Positions 54,861-64,000 of a DNA stretch of 64,000 nt are shown here, in pieces (positions within the stretch are counted from its first letter, which is position 1; the number at the start of each line of letters is the position of its first letter). The stretch comes from Devosia litorisediminis (GTDB lineage Bacteria; Pseudomonadota; Alphaproteobacteria; Rhizobiales; Devosiaceae), in assembly GCF_018334155.1 (NCBI RefSeq), contig NZ_JAGXTP010000003.1, positions 186,001-250,000 of the forward strand, read 5' to 3'. Below the pieces are notes generated by a model, which saw nothing but the letters and a program-made list of their open reading frames with translations, was not told where the DNA came from and made no database searches. A program made the translations under genes and the position numbers.

Positions 54861-57800
54861 ATGTCAAACGTAATGTTTACAGTTGGTATGCCAACATACG
54901 ACTGGAATGCGCTGTATCGTTCTGCACTGCAATCTGGCGTGTTCAACGTCACAGACAACTCACCTCAGACATCGATTAGCCTGACAACTGGCACAACCGT
55001 TCTGGTTATTAGCGGTATTGATCTGCGTGCTGATGCCGCGCGCAACATGACTTCTGGTGACATTACCGGTCTTGTTGTTTTCAGCGACGGGCAGGAAGTA
55101 GCCCGCATCGAAAACTTTGTCACGGCCGGTAGCTATACCGACTTGCAGACCATTCTGACCGAGTTTGACAACCCTGCTCCCAATGAAGGCGTCATCGGCT
55201 TCGCGCTGGCCAACCTGCTTTTGATGGAGCCGATCGATGTTGCCGGTTCGGCCGACCGAGACGTCTTTGGTAGCTCCATTGTCGGCGGGGACACCGTCGC
55301 GCTCAATGAGGGCAATGATGCCTATATCCTGGATACCCCTGCCGCCGCCGTTACGCTTGATGGCGGTAGCGGCAATGATTTCCTGCAAATGGGCTTTCAG
55401 CGCACCAATGGCGTCGTGATCGACTTTGGCACTGGTGAAGTCATTGAGCGCGCTACCCTGAACCTGCTGGCCAATTTCACCAGCTTTGAATCGGGTCGAG
55501 GCAGCCAGTTCGATGACGAGTTTTACGGCGCCGATATCGAGGGCGATGGCTATTTCATCGAAGCGTCACTGGGCAATGATAACTACTATATGCATGGCGA
55601 TAGCTATGTGCGGGTGAGCTATCGATTCTTCTTTGAGCAGACGGGCATTGCTGGCGGCATTGATGCCAATCTGGGCACGGGTATCGTGATCAAGCCCGGC
55701 GCTGGTGGGACCGATCGCCTCTTTGGTATCGATACTCTTCAGGGTACCAATTATGATGATGTTTTCTATGGCAGTGTCTTCAACAACGAATTTGAGGGCA
55801 TGGACGGCGCCGACACCATTAACGGCAGTGGCGGCTATGATCGCGTCAATTACTCGGCCGAACTGGGTTCCCGCGGGGTCTTCGTCAATCTCTCAGACAG
55901 TTCAGCCAACGGCGCCGTGACCGGCAGCGGCGGCGTGACCGTTGCGGCGCATGCCGCACTGGACAGCTACGGCAATACCGACAGCCTGATCAGCATTGAA
56001 CGCATCGTCGGCACCGATCTCAACGACCGCATCATCGGCGATAGCACCGACAACCGGTTTTGGGGTGAAGACGGCAATGACCGCCTCTACGGCCACGAAG
56101 GCCATGACCGCCTGTACGGCGGCGACGGCAATGACTTCCTTTATGGCGGCGATGGCGACGACGATCTGTTCGGTGGGCTGCGCAATGACACCATTTACGG
56201 CGAGGCTGGCGATGATTTCATTGCGGCAGGCGAAGGCCACGATTTCATCAATGCTGGCAGCGGCAATTTCGACTTCATCGCAGGCTCGGCTGGCAACGAC
56301 ACGATTGATGGCGATGCCGGCTATGACATGTATGCTTTTGACAATTATGACCGCAATCGAGACGCCAATGGGGATGGCAATTCGATTGAACATGGAGGCG
56401 ACAAAATTACAGTGACGCTGGAGAACGGTGTCGGCTCCGGTTCAATCACAGGCTATTTCGGCGTTAATCCCGCCTTTGCTGCCCCGCGCAAGCTGGCGCT
56501 AAACCAGACCTTCTCAAATCTTGAACGTATCCGCGGCACAGAGGGTCGAGATACATTCATTGTGGGCACCGGATTTTCTAACACCGCAGATACCAATGAT
56601 AGCTTCGACGACCCCATACGCTCTGGGGCCGGTGTCTTCGAGTTCGTTGGCGGCAAAGGCATCGACACATTTGCTGATGCCAATCTCACCGGCTTGGCAA
56701 TGATCAACTACGATGAAGAGAAATGGGCCCATCCTGAATTTGATGAGAACAACGGTGATTGGGGTGACCATGGAGAGATGGGCGTCGTCGTCAACTTGAG
56801 CGCCGACAACCGCAACATCGCAGGTTTCGGGTTTGTGGGTGCCGGACGTGCACTGGACACTTGGGGTGACTACGACGTCATTAACGGCATTACTGCCTTC
56901 CAGCTAACCGAGGCTGATGACTTGCTGCTCGCCGGCCAAGATGGCGTTGCAGTTCGCGGACGTGGTGGAAATGATTCCTTCACGGGGGGCGACGGGGCCG
57001 ACCAGTTCAGCGGCGGGGATGGCGATGACATCGCAACCGGCGGCAGCGGAAATGACGATCTTAATGGGGACGACGGTAATGACGTCCTCAGCGGCGGAGC
57101 CGGGCGCGATCACCTCAGCGGGCAAAGCGGCAATGACGTGCTCAGTGGCGACGACGGCAATGACAATCTAAACGGTGATGATGGCGACGACAGGCTACAT
57201 GGCGGCAACGGCCACGACGACGTGAATGGCGGAAGCGGCAACGATCAGCTCTACGGCGATTCAGGCAACGACTATCTATATGGTGACGACGGTGATGACC
57301 TGATTGATGGTGGAGTTGGCGACGACGACCTTAATGGGGGCAATGGCAAAGATACCATTTTCGGCGGGCTCGGTAATGATCGCGTGCGCGGGCAAGGCGA
57401 CAATGACACACTGATCGGTGACCGCGGCCATGACCGCATTGACGGCGACGATGGCGATGACAACATCCACGGTGACGACGATGCATCGCAAGACACAGCC
57501 GGCGGCAACGATACCCTCTTTGGCGGGCACGGAAATGACCTCATTTACGGCGGTTTTGGTCACGATCGAATTGAGGGCGATGACGGCGATGACATAGTCT
57601 ATGGCGGCTTCGGCCACGACGAGATCAATGGGGGATACGACCACGACACTATCTACGGCGAGAACGGGGAGGACCAGCTTTTCGGTGGGAGCGGTGACGA
57701 CCGGATAGACGGGGGAATGAGCGACGACGCTGTTCAAGGCGGTGAAGGCAACGACACCTTGTTTGGCGGCGCTGGTAATGACGACCTATACGGAGGTAAT

Positions 57801-58520
57801 GGTGATGATATTTTGGAAGGCGGTGCCGGCCAGGACTTTCTAGGTGGCGGTCTGGGCAATGACATTTTCGTTCTGGGGTCCGAAGCCGAAGGGATGGACA
57901 CGATCTGGGATGAAGGTGGCATCGATCTGGTCACATCCACGATTAGCCGCAGCATCGCCAACCTGCAGCAAATCGAAAACCTGACACTTCTTGGCACGGG
58001 CGTCGCGGACGCAACTGGCAACTATCTCGACAACGTCATAACCGGCAACGACAAGGCCAACACCATTTGGGGTGCTGATGGCAATGACACGCTATTCGGC
58101 CTGGACGGCGCCGATACGATACTCGGGGGTGGAGGGGATGATTGGATCAGCGGCGGCCTCCGCCGTGATGTCCTGAGCGGCGAAGGCGGTGACGACACCT
58201 TTGCATTCGCTCTGATCGAGGATGCAGGCGTTTACGGTCAGCGTGACGTTATTACGGACTTCTCACAGGTTCTGGGCAATCGCGACCTCTTTGATCTGGA
58301 GGGCATCGATGCCAGTACCTTGGTAGCGGGCAACGATGCGTTCAGTTTCAACGCCATCAAGGGTGCGGGCTTCTCCGGCGCAGGCTCGTTGACCTGGACA
58401 CAGCAAGTTGCGCAGAACCGCACGCTGATCATGGGTGACGTAGATGGCGACGGCTCAGCCGACTTCCACATTGAGCTGACGGGGCTCATTACGCTGACCA
58501 CCGATGATTTCCTGCTCTAG
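54861..58520 (+). CDS. RTX calcium-binding repeat protein, probably type I secreted
   Basis: This 1219-residue acidic protein contains many GGxGxDxxx-type nonapeptide repeats in three blocks (DNA about 56041-56300, 56960-57870 and 58060-58200) that form calcium-bound beta-rolls outside the cell. There is no N-terminal signal peptide. The end DFHIELTGLITLTTDDFLL resembles C-terminal type I secretion signals (acidic, then hydrophobic residues). The non-repeat parts show no enzyme motif, so it may be a surface-layer or adhesion protein. GAGGGGAG lies 9 nt before the ATG. No type I exporter genes are adjacent. Confidence 0.88.
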   Translation: MSNVMFTVGMPTYDWNALYRSALQSGVFNVTDNSPQTSISLTTGTTVLVISGIDLRADAARNMTSGDITGLVVFSDGQEVARIENFVTAGSYTDLQTILTEFDNPAPNEGVIGFALANLLLMEPIDVAGSADRDVFGSSIVGGDTVALNEGNDAYILDTPAAAVTLDGGSGNDFLQMGFQRTNGVVIDFGTGEVIERATLNLLANFTSFESGRGSQFDDEFYGADIEGDGYFIEASLGNDNYYMHGDSYVRVSYRFFFEQTGIAGGIDANLGTGIVIKPGAGGTDRLFGIDTLQGTNYDDVFYGSVFNNEFEGMDGADTINGSGGYDRVNYSAELGSRGVFVNLSDSSANGAVTGSGGVTVAAHAALDSYGNTDSLISIERIVGTDLNDRIIGDSTDNRFWGEDGNDRLYGHEGHDRLYGGDGNDFLYGGDGDDDLFGGLRNDTIYGEAGDDFIAAGEGHDFINAGSGNFDFIAGSAGNDTIDGDAGYDMYAFDNYDRNRDANGDGNSIEHGGDKITVTLENGVGSGSITGYFGVNPAFAAPRKLALNQTFSNLERIRGTEGRDTFIVGTGFSNTADTNDSFDDPIRSGAGVFEFVGGKGIDTFADANLTGLAMINYDEEKWAHPEFDENNGDWGDHGEMGVVVNLSADNRNIAGFGFVGAGRALDTWGDYDVINGITAFQLTEADDLLLAGQDGVAVRGRGGNDSFTGGDGADQFSGGDGDDIATGGSGNDDLNGDDGNDVLSGGAGRDHLSGQSGNDVLSGDDGNDNLNGDDGDDRLHGGNGHDDVNGGSGNDQLYGDSGNDYLYGDDGDDLIDGGVGDDDLNGGNGKDTIFGGLGNDRVRGQGDNDTLIGDRGHDRIDGDDGDDNIHGDDDASQDTAGGNDTLFGGHGNDLIYGGFGHDRIEGDDGDDIVYGGFGHDEINGGYDHDTIYGENGEDQLFGGSGDDRIDGGMSDDAVQGGEGNDTLFGGAGNDDLYGGNGDDILEGGAGQDFLGGGLGNDIFVLGSEAEGMDTIWDEGGIDLVTSTISRSIANLQQIENLTLLGTGVADATGNYLDNVITGNDKANTIWGADGNDTLFGLDGADTILGGGGDDWISGGLRRDVLSGEGGDDTFAFALIEDAGVYGQRDVITDFSQVLGNRDLFDLEGIDASTLVAGNDAFSFNAIKGAGFSGAGSLTWTQQVAQNRTLIMGDVDGDGSADFHIELTGLITLTTDDFLL

Positions 58521-58540
58521 TGGAGCCGGACGCACTCCTG

Positions 58541-58573
58541 ACCGGCCCCCTGTGCGTGCACGGGGCCGGTTTG
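58541..58573 (+). terminator. Hairpin terminator between the RTX gene and priA
   Basis: ACCGGCCCC (58541-58549) and GGGGCCGGT (58562-58570) form a 9-bp stem with a 12-nt loop and a short T-tract. It lies between convergent genes and could stop transcription from the RTX gene. Confidence 0.6.
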
Positions 58574-60742
58574 TCACATGAAACTCATCGGGTCTATATC
58601 CACCTGCACCCGCAGATTGCCTGTGGGTTTTTCGGCTGATCCGAGCCAGAACCGCACATAGCCCGACAGATCGAAATCCTTGCCCGACTGCGCCAGAAGC
58701 CGGACGCGGTAGCGGCCGCGGACCATGGAGATGGGGGCATCGGCCGGTCCGAACAGACGCACGCCTTCGGCCATTGGTGCCGCTGAAAGCAGGCGCTTGG
58801 CATAGGCCATCGCAACATCGTGCTCATTGGCCGAAATGATCAGCGCCGCCAGCCGCCCGAACGGGGGCAAGCCACCCGATTCGCGTGCCGCCAGTTCATG
58901 GGCATAAAATGCCTCGCGATCACCGGTCACCATGGCTTTCATAACCGCATGGTCGGGGTGGTAAGTCTGCAGAAATGCCTTGCCGGTTTTGGAGGCCCGC
59001 CCGGCCCGCCCCGCGACCTGTGTCAGAATCTGGAAGGTTTTTTCCGCGGCACGCGGATCGCCATGCGCCAGTCCAAGATCGGCATCCAGTACACCCACCA
59101 CCGTCAGCTTCTCGAAGTGATGCCCCTTGGACACCAGTTGCGTGCCGATGATCAGATCGAACTCGCCACGCTCAATCTCGCCGAGCCGTTCGCGCAATTG
59201 CGCATTGCTGCCCATGTCAGAGGACAGGATCACCCGACGTGCATCGGGGAACCGCGCCGCGGCCTCTTCGGCCACCCGTTCGATCCCGGGCCCCACCGCG
59301 ATCAGTGCATCCGCTTCCCCGCATTCACTGCATGCGGTGGGCGTCCGTACCTCATGCCCGCAATGGTGACACATCAACACCCCGCGAAAGCGATGTTCCA
59401 CCATCCAGGCGGAGCAGTCCGGACATTGATATTGGTGCCCGCACGAGCGGCACAGGGTCAGTGGCGCATAGCCGCGGCGATTGAGAAACAGCAGAGCCTG
59501 CTCGCCCCGATCAAGCGCGGCGAAGACCTCCCGCGCCAGCGTTGGCGCGATCCAGGCACCTTTTTCCGGCCCGTCTATCCGCATGTCGATAGTAGTGATA
59601 TTGGGCATGGCCGCCTCGGCATAGCGCGAGGTCAGCAGCACATGGGCATAGCGGCCGGTATTGGCGTTGTTGCGCGTTTCCACCGACGGCGTCGCCGAGG
59701 ACAGGATTACGCGCGCATGGCTCAGATGGGCGCGCACCACCGCCATGTCACGCGCATGATAGGTGATGCCATCGGCCTGCTTGTAGGCGCCATCATGCTC
59801 TTCATCGAGCACCAGAATGCCCAGCTCGCGAAACGGCAGAAACAGCGCCGAGCGCGCCCCGACAACTGCCCGCACCGTGCCATCCAGCACCCCACGCCAC
59901 ACCTTGGCACGCTGCAGCGGCGTCATGTCGGAATGCCATTCGGCAGGCCGGGTGCCAAAGCGCTTGGTGAAGCGATTGATAAAGGTATTGGTCAGTGCAA
60001 TTTCGGGCAGCAGGATCAGGGCCTGACGTCCGGCCCGCAGCGTGTCGGCGACTGCCTCAAAGAACACTTCGGTCTTGCCGCCCCCCGTCACCCCATCGAG
60101 CAGGGCAACGCCGAATTGATGCGGATCCAGTGCGAGAATGTCATCGAGCGCCTTTTGCTGCCCCTCAGACAACGTGGCGATGGCAGCCTCCGGATCGGGT
60201 TGCTCGACTATCGGCGGCGCGGGCGTTTCCAGCCGTTCAACGGCGCCAGCGCGTTCCAGTCCCTCAACGACCGAAGCCGAGACGCCAGCCGAGCCGATCA
60301 ACGCGGCCTTGGGCCACGCCATATCGTCCATCAACACGTCCAGCACCCGCAATCGGGCCGGAGTCATCCTGTCGGGATCCTTGCCGGTCCGGCGAAACGC
60401 CACCACCGGCTTGGGCGCGTCCAGTGCTTCGCTTGAACGCAAGACGGCCCGCAACACCTGCCCGGGCGCTGCCAGCGTGTAGCGTGCCACCCATTCGACC
60501 AGCTTGAGCAGTTCCTCGCTGAGCGGCGGCACATCATAGGCCATGGCGATATCGCGCAGCCGATTATGCGCCACCATATCCTTGGGCGGCCCCCACACCA
60601 CGCCCAGCACCAGGCGTGGTCCCAACGGCACAGAGACGATGGAGCCGCGCGCCACCGTCATGCCGTCGGGCACGTGATAGGTATAGGGTCCCTCCACGGC
60701 GACCCCCACCATAACCGCAACAATATCTGGACGTGACTGCAT
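58574..60742 (-). CDS. priA: Primosomal protein N' (replication restart helicase PriA)
   Basis: This 722-residue PriA reloads the replisome at stalled forks. Visible are the N-terminal 3'-DNA-binding domain (1-about 105), Walker A GVTGGGKT (217-224), DEEH box LVLDEEHDGAYK, and the zinc-binding insertion with CRSCGHQYQCPDCSAWM and later CHHCG and CSECG (eight Cys). C-terminal helicase motifs include LIIGTQLVSKGHHF and QVAGRAGR. A chromosomal location near xerC and atpH is typical in rhizobial relatives. Confidence 0.97.
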   Translation of the reverse strand: MQSRPDIVAVMVGVAVEGPYTYHVPDGMTVARGSIVSVPLGPRLVLGVVWGPPKDMVAHNRLRDIAMAYDVPPLSEELLKLVEWVARYTLAAPGQVLRAVLRSSEALDAPKPVVAFRRTGKDPDRMTPARLRVLDVLMDDMAWPKAALIGSAGVSASVVEGLERAGAVERLETPAPPIVEQPDPEAAIATLSEGQQKALDDILALDPHQFGVALLDGVTGGGKTEVFFEAVADTLRAGRQALILLPEIALTNTFINRFTKRFGTRPAEWHSDMTPLQRAKVWRGVLDGTVRAVVGARSALFLPFRELGILVLDEEHDGAYKQADGITYHARDMAVVRAHLSHARVILSSATPSVETRNNANTGRYAHVLLTSRYAEAAMPNITTIDMRIDGPEKGAWIAPTLAREVFAALDRGEQALLFLNRRGYAPLTLCRSCGHQYQCPDCSAWMVEHRFRGVLMCHHCGHEVRTPTACSECGEADALIAVGPGIERVAEEAAARFPDARRVILSSDMGSNAQLRERLGEIERGEFDLIIGTQLVSKGHHFEKLTVVGVLDADLGLAHGDPRAAEKTFQILTQVAGRAGRASKTGKAFLQTYHPDHAVMKAMVTGDREAFYAHELAARESGGLPPFGRLAALIISANEHDVAMAYAKRLLSAAPMAEGVRLFGPADAPISMVRGRYRVRLLAQSGKDFDLSGYVRFWLGSAEKPTGNLRVQVDIDPMSFM

Positions 60743-60820
60743 CTGTGCCTGTTCTGTTCGCCACGAACATAGGCAGCGTCCAGTGATTCTGCGACCGCTC
60801 AGACCATCAACCGCACCAGA

Positions 60821-61525
60821 CTAGAGCACCACCAATGGTGCACCGGCCTTCACCGCGCTGGCGAGATGGATCACATCCTGCTGCAGCAATCGCACACAAC
60901 CGCTCGAAACGGCCTTGCCGATACTGCGCTCATCCGAATTGCCATGCAGGCGGTAAAGCGTGTCCACATTGCCCTGATGGATATAGAGAGCACGCGCACC
61001 CAGCGGATTATCCACCCCGGCAGGCATACCGTGGCGATATTCCTCGAGCTCGGGTTGCCGCTCGATCATTTCGGCGGGCGGCGTCCAGGTTGGCCAGGCT
61101 TTCTTGTAGGCAATATGCGCCCGCCCGGCCCAGGCAAAACCGGCCCGGCCAATGCCCACGCCATAGCGGGTCGCCATGCCATTTTCGCCGACATGGTAGA
61201 GATGGCGCTGCGCAGTATCGACCACCACAGTACCGGGCGCCTCACCGGTGGGGTCGGTCACTTCCTGACGCCAATAGATCGGGTCTATCAGCGACATGTC
61301 GGCGGCGCGCACAACAAAGGGCTCGTCATAGATCGCGCCATACATGGCCTGCACATCGGCAGGAACGGGCTGGCGGACGGGCGCGGCCGCAGCAACGACA
61401 CGGCGAGGTGTGGTTGTGGTGCAGCCGGCCAGAGCCAGGGCAGAAAGACTGGTGGCGCCGACCATGAACTGGCGGCGACCGATGGAAAGACGGGTCATGT
61501 CGAAAACTCGAAAACGGGAGGCCAT
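60821..61525 (-). CDS. L,D-transpeptidase (YkuD fold), lipoprotein-like
   Basis: This 234-residue envelope enzyme makes 3-3 peptidoglycan cross-links or attaches proteins to murein. It has a Tat-like GRRQFMVG and a lipobox ALAGC (C35), so it may be a Tat-exported lipoprotein. The YkuD catalytic motif is H194 (LHGN) with SSGC210VR. An alternative start at 61498 (MTRLSIGRRQF) is as plausible as the first Met; neither has a clear ribosome binding site. Confidence 0.9.
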   Translation of the reverse strand: MASRFRVFDMTRLSIGRRQFMVGATSLSALALAGCTTTTPRRVVAAAAPVRQPVPADVQAMYGAIYDEPFVVRAADMSLIDPIYWRQEVTDPTGEAPGTVVVDTAQRHLYHVGENGMATRYGVGIGRAGFAWAGRAHIAYKKAWPTWTPPAEMIERQPELEEYRHGMPAGVDNPLGARALYIHQGNVDTLYRLHGNSDERSIGKAVSSGCVRLLQQDVIHLASAVKAGAPLVVL

Positions 61526-61563
61526 TTGGCCGCTGAAACCTGAGGATGAAACGATATCCGGCG

Positions 61564-61887
61564 TCAGGCCCGTCTGGGCGGCGGCAATTCGGCCTCAGGC
61601 CCAATCGTGGCAGGGGGCAGCAACACCGTCTGCTGCAGGGCAGGACGGATGGTGGGGCCTATGGCGGGCAGCGTGCTGGTAATCACACCCTGATCGGGAT
61701 GGCAGGGCAGCACGCGCTTGCCACCCAGTGATTTGCAGTGCACCAGCTTGGTTGGTGTGGGAGCCGAAACGCTGGTTTGTTCAATCGACCACACCGGTCC
61801 CGAAACACCGGCAGCCACCGACAGGCTGGGGGCGCTCAGGCCGACCAGTGCCAAAATCAGTACAGCAATGCCCAATAGACGTTTCAT
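61564..61887 (-). CDS. Small secreted hypothetical protein
   Basis: This 107-residue protein starts with a typical signal peptide (MKRLLGIAVLILALVGLSAP, cleavage near SVAAG). The mature part is short and Pro-rich, with two Cys (HCKSLGGKRVLPCHPDQG) that could form a disulphide. No family is recognised. It lies between the transpeptidase and omptin genes on the same strand. Confidence 0.6.
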   Translation of the reverse strand: MKRLLGIAVLILALVGLSAPSLSVAAGVSGPVWSIEQTSVSAPTPTKLVHCKSLGGKRVLPCHPDQGVITSTLPAIGPTIRPALQQTVLLPPATIGPEAELPPPRRA

Positions 61888-61967
61888 GCAATCGCCTTAG
61901 CGCGCCTGCCTTTGCGGCGGAAGACCGCTCACGGCAGCGTGTTTATGTTCTCGGCCTGACTGATTGC

Positions 61968-62921
61968 CTAAAACGCACCGCGCAGGCCTGCCGTGATTTC
62001 GGCGCTACGCAGATCCGCGCCCCCCAGATCGTTGCCCACAATGGTGCGCGCGCCGGTAGTGGTGTTGAAATACTCGGACTTCCCGCGCATCAAGAACATC
62101 TGGTCGTAGCGGGCGGCCACGTAGAACTCGGCCAGCGGACCCAGCGCGAAGCCGACATCGGCGCCCAGTGCAATGGTGGGTGCTGGATTGAAATTATCGA
62201 CCACCAGAAGATTGCGCATCCAGTGGTTGTCGCGCGTCTGCGCCATCACGGTCAGGCCACCGCGCAGCAAACCACCAATCCGCACATTGTCGTAATACTG
62301 ATCGCCATCAAAACCGACAAACAATTCGGGCAGTTTCTGCTGATAGGTAATTGCAGGCTCGCCATCGGCAAAATTGCCGGTTTTGTTGCGGAAGCCGCCA
62401 TCGCTATAGATGTAGGAACCGCCATAGGCCGACCATTTCACATCAGTGTATTTCAGGCCCGTGTGGAAACGGATGACGGCCTCGGGATCATTGACCAGCT
62501 CATAGCCAATCATCGCCGCGCCCGTCAGATAGTGATCAAGATTGGTGTCAGGGTGCTGCGAGCGGTGCGTCCAGTTGTCAAAGCTATCGGTCGAGACCAG
62601 CCAGTCATAGTCCTCCATATAGCTTGAGCCAAAGCCAGCAACGCTGCCTTCGGCACGAATGGAGAAGCCATTGCCCACATCAACTGCAATGCTGCCGCGC
62701 AGCATCGGGACGCGGGTCTGCCAGATCAGCTGGCTCAGCGTGCGCTCGCCATTGAAGACATATTCATTGCCCTCAAGATACATTGCGCCAATGCCACCAG
62801 TAACCCGGACGGTGTCGTCAGAGCTGGTATAGGCATAGCTTTGCGCCGCTGCCTGGCCGACTGATACAGCCAGCAAGCCCATGGCCAACACACCCGCTAA
62901 AGTATTGATACGTCTGGACAT
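61968..62921 (-). CDS. Omptin-family outer membrane protease
   Basis: This 317-residue protein has a signal peptide (cleavage near AAAQ, about 27) and a ten-strand beta-barrel of omptin length. The omptin active-site acids are visible as D104 and D106 in MEDYDW, and the Asp-His pair as D231 and H233 in RDNHW. Other omptin landmarks are HPDTNL, YGGSYIYS, GFRNKTGNF and ITYQQKL. It should cleave peptides between basic residues at the cell surface if lipopolysaccharide-activated. ATG 62921 has AGAGG 7 nt upstream; a longer frame adds unrelated sequence. The C-terminal Phe suits barrel assembly. Confidence 0.87.
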   Translation of the reverse strand: MSRRINTLAGVLAMGLLAVSVGQAAAQSYAYTSSDDTVRVTGGIGAMYLEGNEYVFNGERTLSQLIWQTRVPMLRGSIAVDVGNGFSIRAEGSVAGFGSSYMEDYDWLVSTDSFDNWTHRSQHPDTNLDHYLTGAAMIGYELVNDPEAVIRFHTGLKYTDVKWSAYGGSYIYSDGGFRNKTGNFADGEPAITYQQKLPELFVGFDGDQYYDNVRIGGLLRGGLTVMAQTRDNHWMRNLLVVDNFNPAPTIALGADVGFALGPLAEFYVAARYDQMFLMRGKSEYFNTTTGARTIVGNDLGGADLRSAEITAGLRGAF

Positions 62922-62979
62922 CGATCGGCCTCTTTGAGGATTCGCACAATGGCAGGCGCTGGTTAAACATCGGTTTACC

Positions 62980-63930
62980 ATGAAGGACCAGATTGCACCT
63001 ATGGTCGACTCTGCCTTTGCCACCGACGAGCTTGTCCGCGCCCGCATCAGCGATTGGCAGCGTGAGCTGGGATCAGTGCGTCGGCTCGCCGACAATACGC
63101 TCGAAGCCTATGGGCGGGACCTCGACCAGTTCCTGCAGTTTCTCGCCGGCCACACCGGCGGCCCGGTTTCTCTAAATACGCTCAAGGATTTACGCGGTGC
63201 CGATGTGCGCGCCTTCATGGCGCAGCGGCGCAATGAAAGTCTGGGGTCACGCTCGCTGGCCCGGGTCCTGTCAGCGCTCAAGAGCTTTTTCCGTTTCCTG
63301 GAACGCGAAGGGGTGATGAGCACCGAAGCGCTCAATGTCATCCGCACCCCCAAACTACCCAAATCCCTGCCCAAGGCGCTGACCGTGCTCGAGGCGCGCG
63401 ATACGATTTCCACCACCCAGGACATGGAAGAACGGCCCTGGGTCGCGGCCCGCGACATGGCCGTGCTCTCGCTGTGCTATGGCGCTGGCCTGCGTATTGC
63501 CGAAGCGCTGGCGCTGACCCGTGCGGACCTCGAAACCGAGGTTTTGCGGGTGACTGGCAAGGGTGGCAAGACCCGCATGGTGCCGCTGATCGCTGCTGTT
63601 CGCCGCAGTATTGACCTCTATCTCAAGCTCTGCCCCTTCGCCCCCCAGCCCGGCGAGCCGCTGTTTCGCGGGGTCAAGGGCGGGGTGTTGTCCCCGCGTC
63701 TGATCCAACTGCGCGTGGCGCAATTGCGCGGCGCGCTGGGCCTGCCGCCCTCGGCAACACCGCATGCGCTGCGCCATTCCTTTGCTACCCATCTGCTGGG
63801 CAAGGGCGGCGATCTGCGCGCCATCCAGGAATTGCTGGGCCATGCCAGCCTGTCCTCGACGCAGATCTACACCGCGGTGGACACCGACCGCCTGCTCGAC
63901 AGCTACCGCAAGGCGCACCCCAGAGGTTAA
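62980..63930 (+). CDS. xerC: Tyrosine recombinase XerC
   Basis: This 316-residue recombinase resolves chromosome dimers at dif together with XerD. The SAM-like N-terminal domain spans about 15-110. The catalytic domain holds R172 (GAGLRIAEAL), K194 or K197 (GKGGKTR), H262 and R265 (HALRHSFATHLL), H288 (LGHASLSSTQ) and nucleophile Y297. Its placement near priA supports XerC rather than XerD. It is divergent from the omptin gene across a 58-bp gap. Confidence 0.92.
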   Translation: MKDQIAPMVDSAFATDELVRARISDWQRELGSVRRLADNTLEAYGRDLDQFLQFLAGHTGGPVSLNTLKDLRGADVRAFMAQRRNESLGSRSLARVLSALKSFFRFLEREGVMSTEALNVIRTPKLPKSLPKALTVLEARDTISTTQDMEERPWVAARDMAVLSLCYGAGLRIAEALALTRADLETEVLRVTGKGGKTRMVPLIAAVRRSIDLYLKLCPFAPQPGEPLFRGVKGGVLSPRLIQLRVAQLRGALGLPPSATPHALRHSFATHLLGKGGDLRAIQELLGHASLSSTQIYTAVDTDRLLDSYRKAHPRG

Positions 63931-64000
63931 CACACTGTTAGCATCGAGCCTGTCCGGACGACCGAACGGTTCGCGTTGAGATGGACTTGCGTGCACCGCT

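Noticed and set aside
56041..58200. Dense short repeats that could suggest a CRISPR-like array
   Set aside because: They are in-frame codons for GGxGxD nonapeptides within one coding sequence, with varied third positions and no spacers.
58820..60436. 538-codon plus-strand open frame
   Set aside because: Antisense to priA; no motif and no ribosome binding site.
62964..62982. GGTTAAAC-ATCG-GTTTACC inverted repeat between omptin and xerC
   Set aside because: It overlaps the xerC start and resembles a CtrA or repressor site only loosely. No second copy was found to support it.

Overview
The window is a stretch of GC-rich alphaproteobacterial chromosome. The gene order rplU-rpmA-(GNAT)-(GNAT)-obgE-proB-proA-nadD-rsfS-rlmH-murein hydrolase activator-ctpA-divergent deacetylase-rppH, and an atpHAGDC operon separate from the Fo genes, point to Hyphomicrobiales, plausibly a Devosia/Pelagibacterium-like lineage. 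The lineage is inferred from gene order and protein resemblance, not from an rRNA gene.

Bases 1-10552 hold a carbohydrate-type catabolic locus. A leftward operon encodes a CUT1-type ABC importer (two permeases, ATPase, binding protein), then a VOC protein, a TIM-barrel sugar-phosphate isomerase, an aldo/keto reductase (with an apparent one-base frameshift near its 3' end), a cupin and a HisD-family dehydrogenase cut by the window edge. Divergently sit a second aldo/keto reductase, a second VOC protein and a LacI-family regulator. Two similar inverted-repeat sites, in the divergent promoter region and ahead of the VOC-lacI pair, look like the regulator's operators.

Bases 10637-30414 are a genomic island of about 19.8 kb inserted at the 3' end of a tRNA-Ser(CGA) gene. 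A 14-bp direct repeat of the tRNA end flanks it, and tandem GTGCACAC repeats lie just inside both ends. The left part carries a P4-type integrase, small HTH and hypothetical genes and a replication-initiator-like protein. The middle is a type I restriction-modification operon (hsdM, hsdS, Zn-ribbon protein, OGG-fold protein, hsdR). The right part holds the most remarkable locus: a gene of about 2500 codons encoding a DnaG-type primase core (CHC2 zinc finger plus Toprim) fused to a reverse transcriptase (YVDD) and a C-terminal nitrilase-like hydrolase. It is followed by a DEDDh 3'-5' exonuclease gene and a small ORF. This is probably a defence reverse-transcriptase system with an unusual primase module.

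Bases 30711-44392 are housekeeping genes: an MBL-fold hydrolase, ribosomal proteins L21 (with an HhH extension) and L27, ObgE, proline biosynthesis, NadD, ribosome maturation factors, cell-envelope peptidases, RppH and an Asp/Glu racemase. Bases 44446-49337 hold two chemoreceptors with nearly identical signalling domains and, between them, a stand-alone secreted sensor-like protein. Bases 49590-54544 are the F1 ATP synthase operon. The end of the window carries an RTX calcium-binding protein, PriA, an L,D-transpeptidase, a small secreted protein, an omptin-family outer-membrane protease and XerC.
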